Of a stretch of 64,000 nucleotides of DNA, positions 27,901-40,500 are shown piece after piece. The DNA is from Wuchereria bancrofti (lineage: Eukaryota > Nematoda > Chromadorea > Rhabditida > Onchocercidae), in the NCBI GenBank assembly GCA_005281725.1, contig SSBO01000012.1, forward strand, positions 7,545,603 to 7,609,602, in the 5' to 3' direction. The notes beneath the pieces were generated by a model. It was given only the letters and a program-made list of their open reading frames with translations. It searched no databases and was not told the origin of the DNA. Both the position numbers and the translations under genes were made by a program. Position 1 is the stretch's first letter. Each line of letters begins with the position of its first letter.

Positions 27901-30447
27901 TTAATCTGTTATAATGTTTCCTGCTGTAAGATGTAGAAATTCTCTGGTATTTCGTGAGTCTTTTTCAAACGACTTCAGTGCAGTTGTCTAATGTATAATC
28001 GTTATACTGAGGCAGCTAACGACTGGATAATCCTCATAATCTTGTTATGCATAAAGAAGATTCAAGAAGATTTTTAAAAATTTTTGTTTATATGCGATCT
28101 TTGCGAAGGATTAGTTGGTAAATTATTAGAAAACAATTTTGCATTCTATTCTATAAATTAATGATTTTTTACCATAGATAATTGAATGTGCTGAAAATTG
28201 CTATCTTGATTTGCCCTTATATGATTGTTTGGCAGGATTTTTTATGATAGTTTCGAATCACTTATTTTTCGGACACTGCGAAATATTATTCCTTTGATTT
28301 CAAATTAAAAAAAAATGTCCTAATGCACGCCATATTATTAAATGAACTAGATGGCTTTTTCATTTCTGCAGCTAACGCATATAATTTTTTGTTGCGGAAA
28401 GGTCAATTTATCAAAAAGATCGGTTTAATTGAAATTAATTAAAACTTAATAAATTACTAGTGAAACGAATAAATTATTAATAAAAATTACTTAATAAAAA
28501 GATCAAGTGAGTAGGTAACCCTGATAATGAGTAAGCAAAGATAATGCGGTATTGTGTTGAAGATCCTTGTTAGAGAATAATTATTGGATTTGTTATGGAC
28601 TGAATGGATAGATAATATTTAACTTAATTTAGATTAATATTAAAAACAGTGATAAAATGCATAATATTGTTAGTAGTAGATGCAAATCATATTCATTTGA
28701 TTGCCGAGTGTTAATTTCAATTCAGGAATGGTAACATCCAGCAGAAATTCTTTTTTTAAATGGAGTTTTAGTGCTGTTTGTATTAGTTAATGTCGATTAT
28801 AAAAGAGTTCAGTTCTAGTTAAAATATTTAGTGGTGGCAGAAATATTAAAACTTCTTTTCCTTGGCTTTTTTTATTGAGTACTAATGAAAAGTAAAGCAG
28901 TTACCTTTCAAGTATTTGAATTTTATCGATATATTTCGTATCATCCCTAAATTTCTTTGGTTTTTAGTATATATTTGCATTAAATTTTCTGTTTGAGTAG
29001 AAAGTGCAGTTTGTTTATCGCGTTTTATGATTTTACCCTTTTTGCAAATCATCCACACTCCTTCATTAGTCACAAACACAGTTCTATCATTTTGATTTTG
29101 CATTAATTTTTCTCAAAATCTCTTCTGTTGATAAATCCTCACTTTATTTTAAATGCGTTTAAAGTAAATTTCTTTTCGTTCTTACAGTCCAGAAACAGGA
29201 GATTGTTCGTGTAACACAGCAACTATTGGACGCTATTTCATGTAAAGATTACGAGTCCTACTCGTGAGTTCCATAGTTATTTTACAATTTTTCATTTGAG
29301 TTCATTGAATATACGCTTACATTCAGTTGAATTTTCATTGTTATCCAATTCTCCAGGTGGCAGAAAACTTTTTTTACCATAGTTTTCAGCTATTGGAGTA
29401 GAGAATGTCTTTCACTTGTTATTTTTCAATATATATGAGTTACGATCATGCTTGAGCTGGATTAAAAAAAAAACTGTTATGCTTAAACTTAAGTTTAACA
29501 TTTTTTTTTTTGGTTAACATTCTTATCAGTAAATTAAATGTTGTTTGCAACATTCTCGTACTTCACAGCTGATATCTATGATGAATAATTTTATTTCATT
29601 AAAACCAATTTTCAAAAATTTCAGAAGGCTCTGTGACCCATCGATGACATGTTTTGAGCCAGAAGCACTTGGTAATCTAATTGAAGGAATGGATTTCCAC
29701 AAATTTTATTTTGATAATAGTAAGTTATCTTTTAAATCAAAATGTTGACTTTGGTGCCTGCATTTAGCTGTCGAAGGAACACTTTGTCTTTAGCAGGCAG
29801 TTGTATTCTTCTGATTTTGAATTCAGTGAATTCAGATTAAATCCAATGCTCAATTCTCATAACTCTTCCATCCTCACATTTCTCACAATATTTTTTATGA
29901 AACTTGAGATACATTTTTTTGAAAATTACGCTGAAAAGAAAGGATGATGTTATTGGGTATTGTTTTAAAAATTTAAGCTTATTTGGTTGGCTGTTTTATC
30001 AATCCTGAAATTTATGTTTTTTGATTGAGAAAACAATTTAGATAGCGGAACACGCGGGCCAAAAATCCACACGACATTGCTCAATCCGAATGTGCACCTG
30101 ATGGGTGATGAAGGTGCATGTATCGCTTACATTCGTTTGACGCAGTTCATTGATAAGTAAGCTCATATCTCTACGAGCAGTAGTTTTCATAAACGAAATC
30201 TCAACCTTTTGTTTTTGGACTAGAAAAAAATTTCCTACTTGGTTCATTGTTTGCTTATTTTTTTGATAAACTAATCTCATTTGAATGGTAGAGTTCGTGT
30301 TGCACTTTCAGGAATGGTGATGCCCGATCAAGGCAGGCACAAGAAACACGCGTGTGGCATAAACGTAATGGACGAGGTTGGGTATGCGTTCATGTTCATC
30401 GGACCGGTGCACCATCTTCCGTAACTACGGCCGACTGTCATTTCTAG
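15993..30447 (+). CDS. unc-43: Calcium/calmodulin-dependent protein kinase II (UNC-43)
   Basis: Eighteen exons: 15993-16051, 16342-16436, 16625-16684, 16780-16834, 17030-17095, 17237-17309, 17530-17716, 17789-17883, 18111-18233, 18368-18451, 20033-20075, 23935-24030, 25976-26083, 27592-27627, 29188-29263, 29625-29719, 30042-30156, 30312-30447. Product 533 residues with every exon used. Kinase landmarks: glycine loop GKGAFSVV (19-26), ATP-site Lys41, catalytic HRDLKPEN (132-139), DFG (155-157), then APE-like SPEVL. The autoinhibitory segment HRQDT places the autophosphorylation Thr at 285, equal to mammalian Thr286; calmodulin-binding [11 protein letters not shown] follows. Exons 12-14 are a variable linker of phase-1 cassettes; exons 15-18 are the association domain that builds the dodecamer. 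Intron 3 uses a GC donor. Known role of UNC-43: decoding calcium in neurons and muscle. The start codon matches the nematode N-terminus ([13 protein letters not shown]). Confidence 0.97.
22636..22684. other. Near-perfect 49-base hairpin in unc-43 intron 11
   Basis: Arms at 22636-22657 and 22664-22684 are complementary except for one wobble or mismatch position and about one mismatch plus a one-base bulge. The loop is AATGAA. The hairpin lies about 60-80 bases before possible acceptors at 22743 and 22764 and about 270 bases before the candidate internal start codon. It could be an RNA structure or a tiny foldback insertion. Confidence 0.6.
22952..23237 (+). CDS. unc-43: Alternative first coding exon of unc-43: candidate membrane-anchored, kinase-less CaMKII (alphaKAP-like)
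   Basis: The frame is open from 22727 to the donor at 23237/23238 (G|GTGAGT). Its first ATG is 22952. The donor is phase 1, as after kinase exon 11 (20075), so it joins exon 12 (23935) in frame. The first residues are MFYIFVVV, then after a short polar gap a hydrophobic helix at about 14-32 ([19 protein letters not shown]), then a Ser/Thr-rich linker. With exons 12-18 the protein is 315 residues, lacking kinase and calmodulin-binding parts but keeping the association domain. No well-formed acceptor upstream has the phase needed to follow exon 11, so I read it as a first exon, possibly trans-spliced at 22743, 22764 or 22906. Vertebrate CAMK2A makes alphaKAP in this way. The coding status is inferred from phase and composition, not from a homologue I can check. 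Confidence 0.55.
26084..26097 (+). other. Alternative stop by retention of unc-43 intron 13
   Basis: The donor after exon 13 (GTTCGC) is weak. If it is not used, the frame reads on as GSPL and stops at 26095-26097. This would give a kinase with a truncated linker and no association domain, so unable to form the holoenzyme. Confidence 0.3.
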
Positions 30448-33400
30448 CATACATCTTGTTAAAAAATTTCCTTTTGGTTCTAAACAAATGCTTAGGCATG
30501 TTGAACTGTGGAAGCTTATCCAAAGATCTTGTCCAACTAAAGCAATAATATAAATCGGTTTTTAATAACTCTGGAAATCGATAATGTCGTAAAAATCAAT
30601 TAAATCTTATTAAGAATTGATAAAACAGATTCCAAAACGAAACGAGGGGACCCACGGTCATTTTTGTGCTTTTTTATTAATTTCAAGTTCTAGTTTGTTG
30701 TATTTTTAGTTGCTTCCCACAGTGATATATTACTATTGTGGTTAGTGCGCGTAGTTATTGTACACTGAGTCTATGCGCACCTTCCTGCTGTGCAATACAA
30801 TTAACAGAGCTTTGAACTACTGACTATCACTAATCGATCACTTCGTTTAATTTGTTGTTTAAACTTAAAAACAAGCAAATTTTTAGCAGCAAAATATTTG
30901 GAAATTTCCAGTGTTAATACAAATGACGACAATTTGTTTCTTGTTCTCTGGAATTTTCCCAAAAGTTTTGCTGTGTAAAGAGTTTTTGTATATTTTCTTT
31001 TTCATTTATGCCAGATCACATTCGATCGATTGGAATTTTATTAGTGCATGTATGCTCACTGCCCTACAAAAACGCTGAAAGTATTATTTTTGAGTTGGAT
31101 TTTTATTGTATTTCGTGATTCCACTTTTTCTTTAATTATATCTTCAATTCATATTTCCAGTCACAATTGTTGCAGTATACGTATACGGTACCATTCCGAA
31201 ACATAGTACTTTTTTTTTCGCTGTGTTAATGCACTTTCTGGTTTTTTTATTAACTTTTTCATTTACTTTAGCTTAAAAGTATCAAGTGGAAGACCGGTGT
31301 TTTCTCCTCAAGATATCGGGTGGTATTGATTCACATGTTTAAACTCATCCAATCCAACGATATATAAGCAAATTTATTTTGTGTTGTTGAAATCTCGAAA
31401 TAAGAAATTTTTTTTCTGTGCCTCTTGCTCTGTTTGCTTTCAGAATAAGCTATTTCTCCAAATAATTTTCTAAAGCCGTAAAGTGCCTAAAATGTACTGC
31501 ATTATCCTACTTAGTAAATTTTATTCTGTGTACTGTTAACAGCTTTCGCTAATTAATCCATTGCTTACATTTAGGATTTTCATCTGCAGAGTTATTAAGT
31601 TTAAAAATTTTTAGTATGATATTGATATCTTACTCATGTCTCTATCATAATAGTTTGGCACATGGTAACGGCTTAGAAATTTCCCCTCAGAGTTCGTTTA
31701 TAAATTTGTATGCACCGGTGGATATATTTGTGGTTAGTAATGAATGCATACGTTTGATGGTCTTTTTTTTTTAATGCGACATTCCTTTATTTTTTATACT
31801 TTCAATTTTTGAAGTTTGAGGTTTCAAATTCTCTAGATTTATATAACCTATGCGGAAAAAGATATATCTTACTGCATAGTTCGCTTTTTTGCCATTTTCT
31901 CTCCAGTTTTATTCGTTTTTCTGTACCTTTCTTCATCATTATTTGTGGCATATTTATATTTTATTTGCCCTTTGATCATCACATTATTTGGAAACTTGTT
32001 GCTTAAATTAACGAGATATTCAATATAGCCACTTCATGCCATGATAAGTGCGATCATTTTTAGTGCGTTTATTCATGTTCTGGCCATTGTGATGATGAAA
32101 GAAAAACACTGCTGTATTTTTATTACACTGTATCTTTCGAATAAATTTGTCTCTCCTTAAGTTGTTATTTTTCAGTAGTTTCAAAGATTAGCTCATTACT
32201 GCTCTACAGATTTTGAATAAAATTTCATTTATCAACCGTGGAAACTTATTTTCTCGCAAAACAAACAAAGCGTCAGCAATACATGTTCAAAATTATTGGA
32301 ATGAAAGATCACAGATGCGGAATATCATGATTCGACTAAAGTTCAGTTCACTGTTTCTGATTTGCGAATAAGATTGGAACTGTGCTCACAGAATGGCTAT
32401 ATTTGTTATGGATAATTACAATGAACGTAGTAGAAATTTGCATTATAACTTAGAGAAGAGATATAAGCAGTTATATACGTATGTACATCACAGTTAAAGT
32501 GAGACACCTGAGTGAAATGGATTAGTCCATCAGTCTCCTCTCATATGCATAAGTAGTCACTACGTTCATTGTATTTATTTCGTTTTGCATTTTTAAAATA
32601 ACTTTTCAGTGCTATAATGGCAAACAAACTAAGACGGGAAGTCATGTTTTTCAAAAAACCATAGAAGAATGAATGAAGATATTATTCAAAAGTAGGAGGA
32701 AAAATATGAGTGTTTATTCGTAGGGAAGGAAGATAAGGTGTCTATGCATCTATGAGCAGGAATTCATCTCGGTAGCAATTATGAAATTCAAAATAATACC
32801 TTGTCAAGATGTTGACGGGAAACCACGGTGGCAATGGAGCGTACTGACTATCAATGTTTTGTCTTTTTTCTCTTTCGACAAATGCCATTTCAGTGCTGTT
32901 ATGATCGACAGCGACATTATTGTTAATATTGATATAATTGTTATTATTACGTATTGTCTGGTGTTTCAGATTGAAATTTTGAAGCCTTATTGTTTGGATT
33001 CCTTAATCATCCATCATTAACTTCGTCATTTGCTCAAAGCTTTTAATATTGAAACAACTGCTCCTTTTATGCATTACTGATGAATATTCTATGCTGAAAT
33101 TCCCTATTTCTATGTTTATTCACCACTTCTGGTTTATGGTTTAACCGTTTTTTCATAGCCGATACCTGATACCTTTGATAACAATTCTAGCAATGTATTA
33201 CAGCTACAATATGATTGTATCGATTAGAAATTCACTGATTAGAAATCTATCACGCCTAATCATTGATCTTTACTTTATGATTTCGTACAATTTGAAATCA
33301 CCCATATTTTCACTGAAAAAAAAATATAGAATAGATGGTTAATTTTACTTTCCCTTTAATTTTAGTTAATTTTACCTTTAACGATTTTTACATACATTTA

Positions 33401-36400
33401 GTTTTCTTTAGTATTCTAGTGAAATATATCATTACAATCATATCTTTACAAGTTCAGTCTTTTTAACCGTTGATGTGATATTTCCTTTCGGATTGTTAGA
33501 CTAGCCCGAAAATTGGGGATTTTTCAAAAGTGGTAAGGAATTGTACTCTTCCTACAATGTCTCCATGCCATAAGCAGATTTAGCTCTTTTCATTTGCAAT
33601 TTCTCATTGTCATTTTGTCACTGTTAATTAATCTCCAAATCTCGAGCATATCTCTTTGTACTCTTTTAAAAATAGGTCACGCGAAACAATTTTTCTACTT
33701 TAAAACCGATAATCCGTGTTAACATTTGTTAATATTTTTTCATCTTTCATTATCAATAAAGGTCCTATCAGTTATTTCGCAGCTGAATAATATTAAAATG
33801 TTTTGTTATTCTAAGGCATAAACTGTCACCACTTCTTAACTAAAATCCATGTAGTTCATTTGTTTCTGGGATTGACCATTTAACGACATCCATGACCTTT
33901 TCATCAGATGATATGGCATGCTTTTCAGTCTGATATTTCATGTTTCGAGTCTTCTAATCCATTTAGTGTTTTCTTTGTACGTTTTAGGTAATTTTCCCCA
34001 AGTGTTGAAGTATGTTTTAAGTCAGAATATGCCCTGTTCATTACATAAGCAGTATTTTGAATTTTCTATACTGGTTGCTAATTGTTCCAAGACATTCCAT
34101 TCTATCTGTATTGAATCACAACTTACGGCTTCCACTTCAGTTATCTATTTGCGGTCTCCATGATTTCAGTTACTGGTTTTCTTCCGATATGATATTTTGC
34201 CTCCACTCTTTTTCTGATTTCACTCTTTTCAATATTCGTTTCTAAATGATTTGATCTCCTTTCAGAACATAGAGTTCTCGTTTTTCTTCCATTGCTGTGT
34301 GTTTCCTTTCATTTGTTTGTTTGACAGTGCAATTCTGCGTGTAACCGTGGTATTCCGTTGTGATCAGAGAAATACTGTTTATTGTAATAAAGTCGCTTCT
34401 TATGTCGTTAGACATAGTTGTTATTGATTTCTACTCATTCGCAATGTTAAATTCCGACTCAGCAGTCGGATAATCCTCCTTCTTTTGTATCCAGTAGTTC
34501 CCATAACCTTTAAGTTCTCTTTGTGTTGATATGAGCCGTAGCAATCTTTTGACATCAGTTTTCAACGCCTCCTTAATTCGAATTCATGTCCATTGTACTC
34601 TCTTCTAATTTGTGGTCATTATTGATTGTCACGTATATTCCAATGTAATTTTCGAAATTATCTTTACATGCAGCCTTTTCTTCTTTTCTTTTCGTGATCA
34701 GTTTTTGACTGTCTTGCTATTTTACATTCCCTTTTTGTTCATTTTTTTTTCTCACTTTCTCCCTTCACTTCTTGTTCTCGCTTCTATTTGATCATAGTCT
34801 TTTTGTTACTCATCTTCAATATGTTCCTTTCTTACCCTTCCCATCCGTCTTCCGCTTCAAAATGGGAGAGTATTGTCCATCTTTGATCAACACATTGTTA
34901 TTCATTTATGTCCAGTTCAGGAGTGACAATTATTTTCATCTTCAATTTCTTTCCCTGGACTTTATAATTACCTGTTTGCTTTTTCCTTCAGTTACTGTTC
35001 AGTTTTTCACACTAATAAATTAGAGGAAGTTACTGCAAGGCTGTTTCACAGTTTTACAGCAAAAGCCTAATGTTAATTAGTTAATTAGTTCAAATCTTTT
35101 TTTAGTGAGATAGAAAGAACAAAGTTTTTCAGGGTTGTAAAAAGGATAGGATCAAGTTGCAAATGACAAATTACTCAATGACTCATCCCTCCCTACAACT
35201 TTCAGGAATAAGTTCCACCTATTATTAATTTAAAGGACGAATGATGACCCATATATAGCCGCAAGCAGATATTTCTTTCCATATTTGATTTCCAATAACA
35301 AACTGCATTCTTCATGGGATGCGAATTTTGATGGTTCCACTCAGATTTCCTTATTTCTTTTCGGACTTCATCAAAGATTCTACAATCACAGCCTAAAACA
35401 CAGTATTCCGCAGATGATTGGAACTTTTGTGAACAGAAACGGTCAGGTAAAGCTGTTAAATGAAAAAAAAATTTTTTTCTCAGGAAAAGATTTTTTGAAG
35501 CATCATTTTTGTTTCTTTCAAATGAACGGAACTTCCTGAATTATCGTGTTTTAAAATTATCCGTAAGTTCTTGCAAAGAAACCTAATAAACAGATAAACT
35601 CATTTGCCATCTCTAATTTCTGCATTTTTGGATTTGAAATCGGAGCACATAATGTTTTTTACTTGTTCTATGTTTAATAAAAACCATCATATAAGAAAAT
35701 TTTTACTTAATAGTTCGGTTATAGAAGTTCTGTTTACTATGGCTTTTTATACTTTACAAGAGGGGAATACTGACAGATTTACTCGAAGATTGCAAATAAT
35801 TTTCGATTAATATAAAGCTTATTAGCTTTATGTTTTCAATAACTTTGTGTTTTGAAACACTGTCTCGATTTTGATAACCCTACAGAGCAAGTTATTTAAT
35901 TTTACTCACGATTTATTGATTATTCTTTCTAAAATTCCTTCTATGATTAAGTAATAAATAATTCTGATGTAGTGAAAAGATTCAGATATCTGGCATGATG
36001 TGAGATGTGGAGCTTTATGAGACTCTAATTTCTACTTAATTCATAATTCATAAATATCATCAACTTGATTGACGGCATAAAATAGATGCAACTCACACCT
36101 AAAACTTAAAAAAAATATAACGCAGATCTTAGGGGCCCCGTCACTTTATCATAAAGTTTTTATAGAAGTTAAAATCTATGTGTTCATTGCTTAATTCAGT
36201 TTTTATTCAATTTATATTTGCATTACATTTCAGCAGTACAGAAGCATAGGTATGCGTTGTCACCGTATGATGTTATATGAAACATTCCACTTCATAAGGC
36301 ACAATTTACGAATCAGCCATTGGTGTAATAAAACAATAAAACCATTTTGATATACAACTGAAAATTATTACTTGAAATATGCAACTTTATTCGAACAGAC

Positions 36401-37510
36401 TGAAGAAATATTAACTGTTCGGTACAAGTTATTGGACACAAGCAACCATATTTTAACGTCAGCGAATCGATATGCAAATTTTCAAACACATATAGAGTCG
36501 ATATTCTAAGTCAGAATGTAGATGAGTAAGTTTCTGAAAATTTTGAATTCTTTATCGAGTTCACTTTATCTATTTCACTAATGTCTTGTGTTTTGTAAAC
36601 AGATCGATAGAAAATAGTGGCAGTGATGATTGTTATTGTATGAAGTGAGACAGGTCGGTTGCTCCTATGATAATGATGCGTGTGATGCCACATTCTCGTT
36701 CGTATCGATTTCATCCACCAGTTGGATTATTCTCTAATCATTTTCTCCTATTTTAGTTTAGCTTGTTGAAGTGAAGTATATAGGTGATACTAAAGTAGAT
36801 AGCTTAATAAACAAATTAGAAGTGCTGAATTGGATTTTTCCTCAGATTCGAAGAGCTTTAAATATTTCACATGTTATGGGGATAAATGCGGACTGCAGGC
36901 GATAATATGATATGTTTTTCAAGCGAGTTGTCTTCGTATTTGTTCAGTGACTCACTTTTTCACAGTACAGATGATTTTTTAGCTCTGTTAAGGCATTTAA
37001 GTATCTGGATAGAGTGAATACAAACAGTCAAAACATTTGCCATTCCATCAATGCATTGTCAGAGAAAATTCAAAGGTGCAGTAGGTCAAACAGCGAATAT
37101 TTGAAATAAAAACTTCACAAATTAAGCTAAAAAGTAGTGCTGTGCCTCCAAGAACCAACTTTTCGTTATCAGAAGTTTGAGAGAGAAGTCGGCTGATTTG
37201 GTGGGACAGATTAAAGATAATTTTAAAACGATAACTGTTTGTGTACGTCTTTCTGCCGGCAAAGTTTGAATCCTTTGATAACTTTCATTCCAACTATTTG
37301 TTATTCTAATTACTTATGCGTTCCCGGAATCATTGTTTTGTATCATTTCATACGATTCATTGAAAGCCTTCGAGTATTAACCAGTTGTTTGATCAGCTGG
37401 CTGAATGAATTAATGGAAGCGTTATTACCTTCATTTTATAGTATATTCTGTGAAAAACATAATTTATGTTAGTGCAGGAATAAGAATTGAATGAGAAAAC
37501 CGAATTGGAA
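30448..37510. other. unc-43 3' region and non-coding interval before the PDXDC1-like gene
   Basis: About 7 kb without recognised coding. AATAAA motifs at 32140-32145 and 32216-32221 could end a 3' UTR of about 1.7 kb, but I see no closer canonical signal and cannot confirm these. The rest is AT- and pyrimidine-rich, especially 33.9-35.0 kb, with ORFs up to 84 codons that look random. An acceptor-like GTGCAG at 37472-37477 near the right edge may be the spliced-leader site of the next gene. Confidence 0.5.
32415..32580. repeat. Short inverted repeat pair
   Basis: TACAATGAACGTAGT at about 32418-32434 reappears as its complement at about 32561-32577. The ends enclose about 125 bases. It could be a small non-autonomous element; I see no clear target-site duplication. 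Confidence 0.4.
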
Positions 37511-40500
37511 ATGCAAATTGATCTGATGATGGCTACTAGTTCGGAAGCTGAGGCGACGATGAATGCCGCACGTCAAATCATTAATAATATTGAAAAGTTT
37601 GTTTGTTTTCATCTTATATTACTATTATTATACCTCTTTTTTTAGATTTCTTAAAATCATTTTACAGTTACAATAGACGAATATTATCAAAATCGATGGA
37701 TCCTGCATTTTATTTTCTTCTCAATAAATAAAGTTGCTTTGGCATTTTTCCTTAACAGTTCCTTTTCCTTGTCTTCTACCACTTGTAAGTTTTCTCTTAA
37801 TCAAAGAGCTGATAGAATAATTGTTAACAAAAGTGGACTTAAGAAGAAAAATTTTATGCCCTAGAACACTCACGATTCACGTGTTAATACCATTTAATGT
37901 CATAAGCTTATGAGGATGTTCTGGAGTTCTAATTCCAGTGATTATTTTTGTTCATAACTATTTTTGGCTTCCTTCGCCGGCTAACAAGAAGACACAGAAC
38001 ATATCACTAAGAAAATTTCATACTTTTTGAGTTATGAAACCAAACTTCACCTATTCTTGGCTTTCATACATTGTAATCTGAGGGAACTACTTCCTAATTC
38101 TAAACACTTCGCAAACTGCATTTCTGTTCACACGTAGTATCGAAATCTTCATCCTAGTCATCGGCTTACAACAAGCATAATTAACTAAAACTGAACTGCG
38201 AGCATTTTTAGCTTAACCATTCTTTTACGCATATGCTGCCACATGGCTGCTGTACATCGACGTTCGGAACGAAGCACCTCCACCAGCAATATAATTATTT
38301 TAACTGATATACCGCTTAAGTTTCTCGATGGTCTACCGTGCGAAGATATACCGCATTTATTATTAATATTACGAATTATTCTTATACCACTAAGGATGGG
38401 CCAGACCCTAAATGAATTTAAGTTTTCAAATAGAATAATGCTAATGTATATTGGCTATTATTTATCGTCTGCGTACTTTTGCGCTAGTTTGAAAGGATGT
38501 TTTCAAATTATATTATAGTTTTCATCTTTTCATTTCTTGAGAATTAATATCCTCAATAATCTTAGATATAGACATAGCCTTGCGATTGGAATGCACAGCA
38601 ATGGCTCACTTTTAAATGCAAACAACAACAATGTTGTTGAAAGATCTGTTCTGGAACGACTCGCTTCTAATCCCGGTGGAAATGTTAGCATTTAATCATC
38701 CTTTTTTAATCAGGTAGCTTCATTTTTTTTTCTTGGGTACTGAAATGAATAGCATATATTGTTAAGGACTCGGACAATGCCGAGAAGTTGGAAAGGGGTA
38801 CTAGGGCAGAACCCAGTACTAATGTTACCACTAGTCGGATTCTTCAGCAGTTGGAACAGTTGATCCGATCCGATGACTGGGTCAATAAAGAAGTAAAAGA
38901 TTATGGCGAAAGTCCACACCCTTCAGAATTTCCCAAAAAGAGGTTATTTTCAAATCATATCGTAACACTTATTCGTTTTTTATTGCTTTGTAAATGTTTT
39001 CCTGTTTTCTTAATGTGATGTTGTGTCTGTAGCTGAGTGTTTGCCGACGCAACATAAATGACGCGCAAAAAGCCTTATAAATTGATAACGCTACTAAGCA
39101 ATTTTTATTAGAATGAATGACGGACAGCAACTGGGCATAAAGTAACTGGTGAATCGAACACAAGCAGACAAACTATAGAAAGAATGACGAAGCCGAATCT
39201 GACGAACAAAAATGAAGTTTGCAATTAGCGCACAAACATAGAGGCTTTTAATCGAAAAGCGTCTTTTGTCTTTTTCATGTCTTTTGTTTCAAGTTAAAAG
39301 GAAGTGAATCAATAGTGGGAGATTTGACCCGAAATTTATGCATCATATTCCAAACTTTGTTTTTATTGACATGTATGGATCAAATTCCATGATCTTATGG
39401 AGTTACTGTATAATATTATGCTGAGTGCATTGCTGACTTTCTCAGCGATATTTGCAAGAAATAACATTTATGATGGTGTACAAGCACTACATCAAGTGTA
39501 TTCAATCGTGGACTAAGGAAGTATTTTGGTGAATGCTTCCATTATGCTTCTCCACCCTGATATATCCATTTATAAAATGAATTTAGGGGTTACATTGTCA
39601 GTTCACATTTATCAGAATTGGGACGCACGTTGATTGTCAGTTCATCCCTTAAAAGTTACATTAATCTTCTGGGAACCCATCACAGACAATGTATTGCTTC
39701 GTGGCTTTATGGTAGCACATCTCAAACACTCAGCACCCTCTTCCGTACATCCAACAGCAATTTGCATTGCTCCGAGCACGACTCATCATTTTCAAATTCG
39801 ATCAAAACAGAAATTGGTTTGTTCATTCCTGTATTTCAAATTCGTGTCTAAATCGCTTAATGTTATGGACTCATTACTGATAGCTAGAAATAAATAAATT
39901 CAGTACTGTGGGATGGAAATTAAATTCTCTTTCTGAATGCTTAACAATGAATTAAACTTAGTTGTTGAGTTGGCAAAGTTTAAGCATTGAAGTGTAACGA
40001 AGTTTTTTCTAGTAAAGTTTGATCTTTAGGTCATGCAATTCGTCTTGCACTATATGATGCGTACGGTCCCGATTACTGCTCGAAAGGATGGCGCGCTTTT
40101 CTTCAGATGGTTGGTTTCGGTACACTGAACTAATAAGAAATTCAAGTCTTTTGGTTACAAGGAACAAGAAATCGTCATGCTGCGTGACTTACTTGAATCA
40201 TTAGAATAGCAAAATGCAAATTTAAACCTTCCAATTGCGCTTGGTAAATTTAAACGAATAATGCATGAAATTGGTTATTGGGATTATTTTTGAGGGCTCA
40301 CCAGTGGTGTATATTTCACCTGCTTTGCATATCGACCTTTCTTCATATCTGTCCACCGAATACTTAATTGGAGACATTGTCATTTTGAAGAAATCAGATG
40401 GAGATTTTGCTGACATTGAAGGACGAATTGTATGAGCTTTATTTACTCCTTAAACTTGTCCTTATGTAGCATTTAAATCTAGCGATTTGGAAACCTAAGT

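Noticed and set aside
38243..38518. 91-codon ORF in the first intron of the PDXDC1-like gene
   Set aside because: Its phase does not fit the exons on either side and the human protein has no matching segment; exon 2 at 38566 is reached directly from exon 1 in phase.
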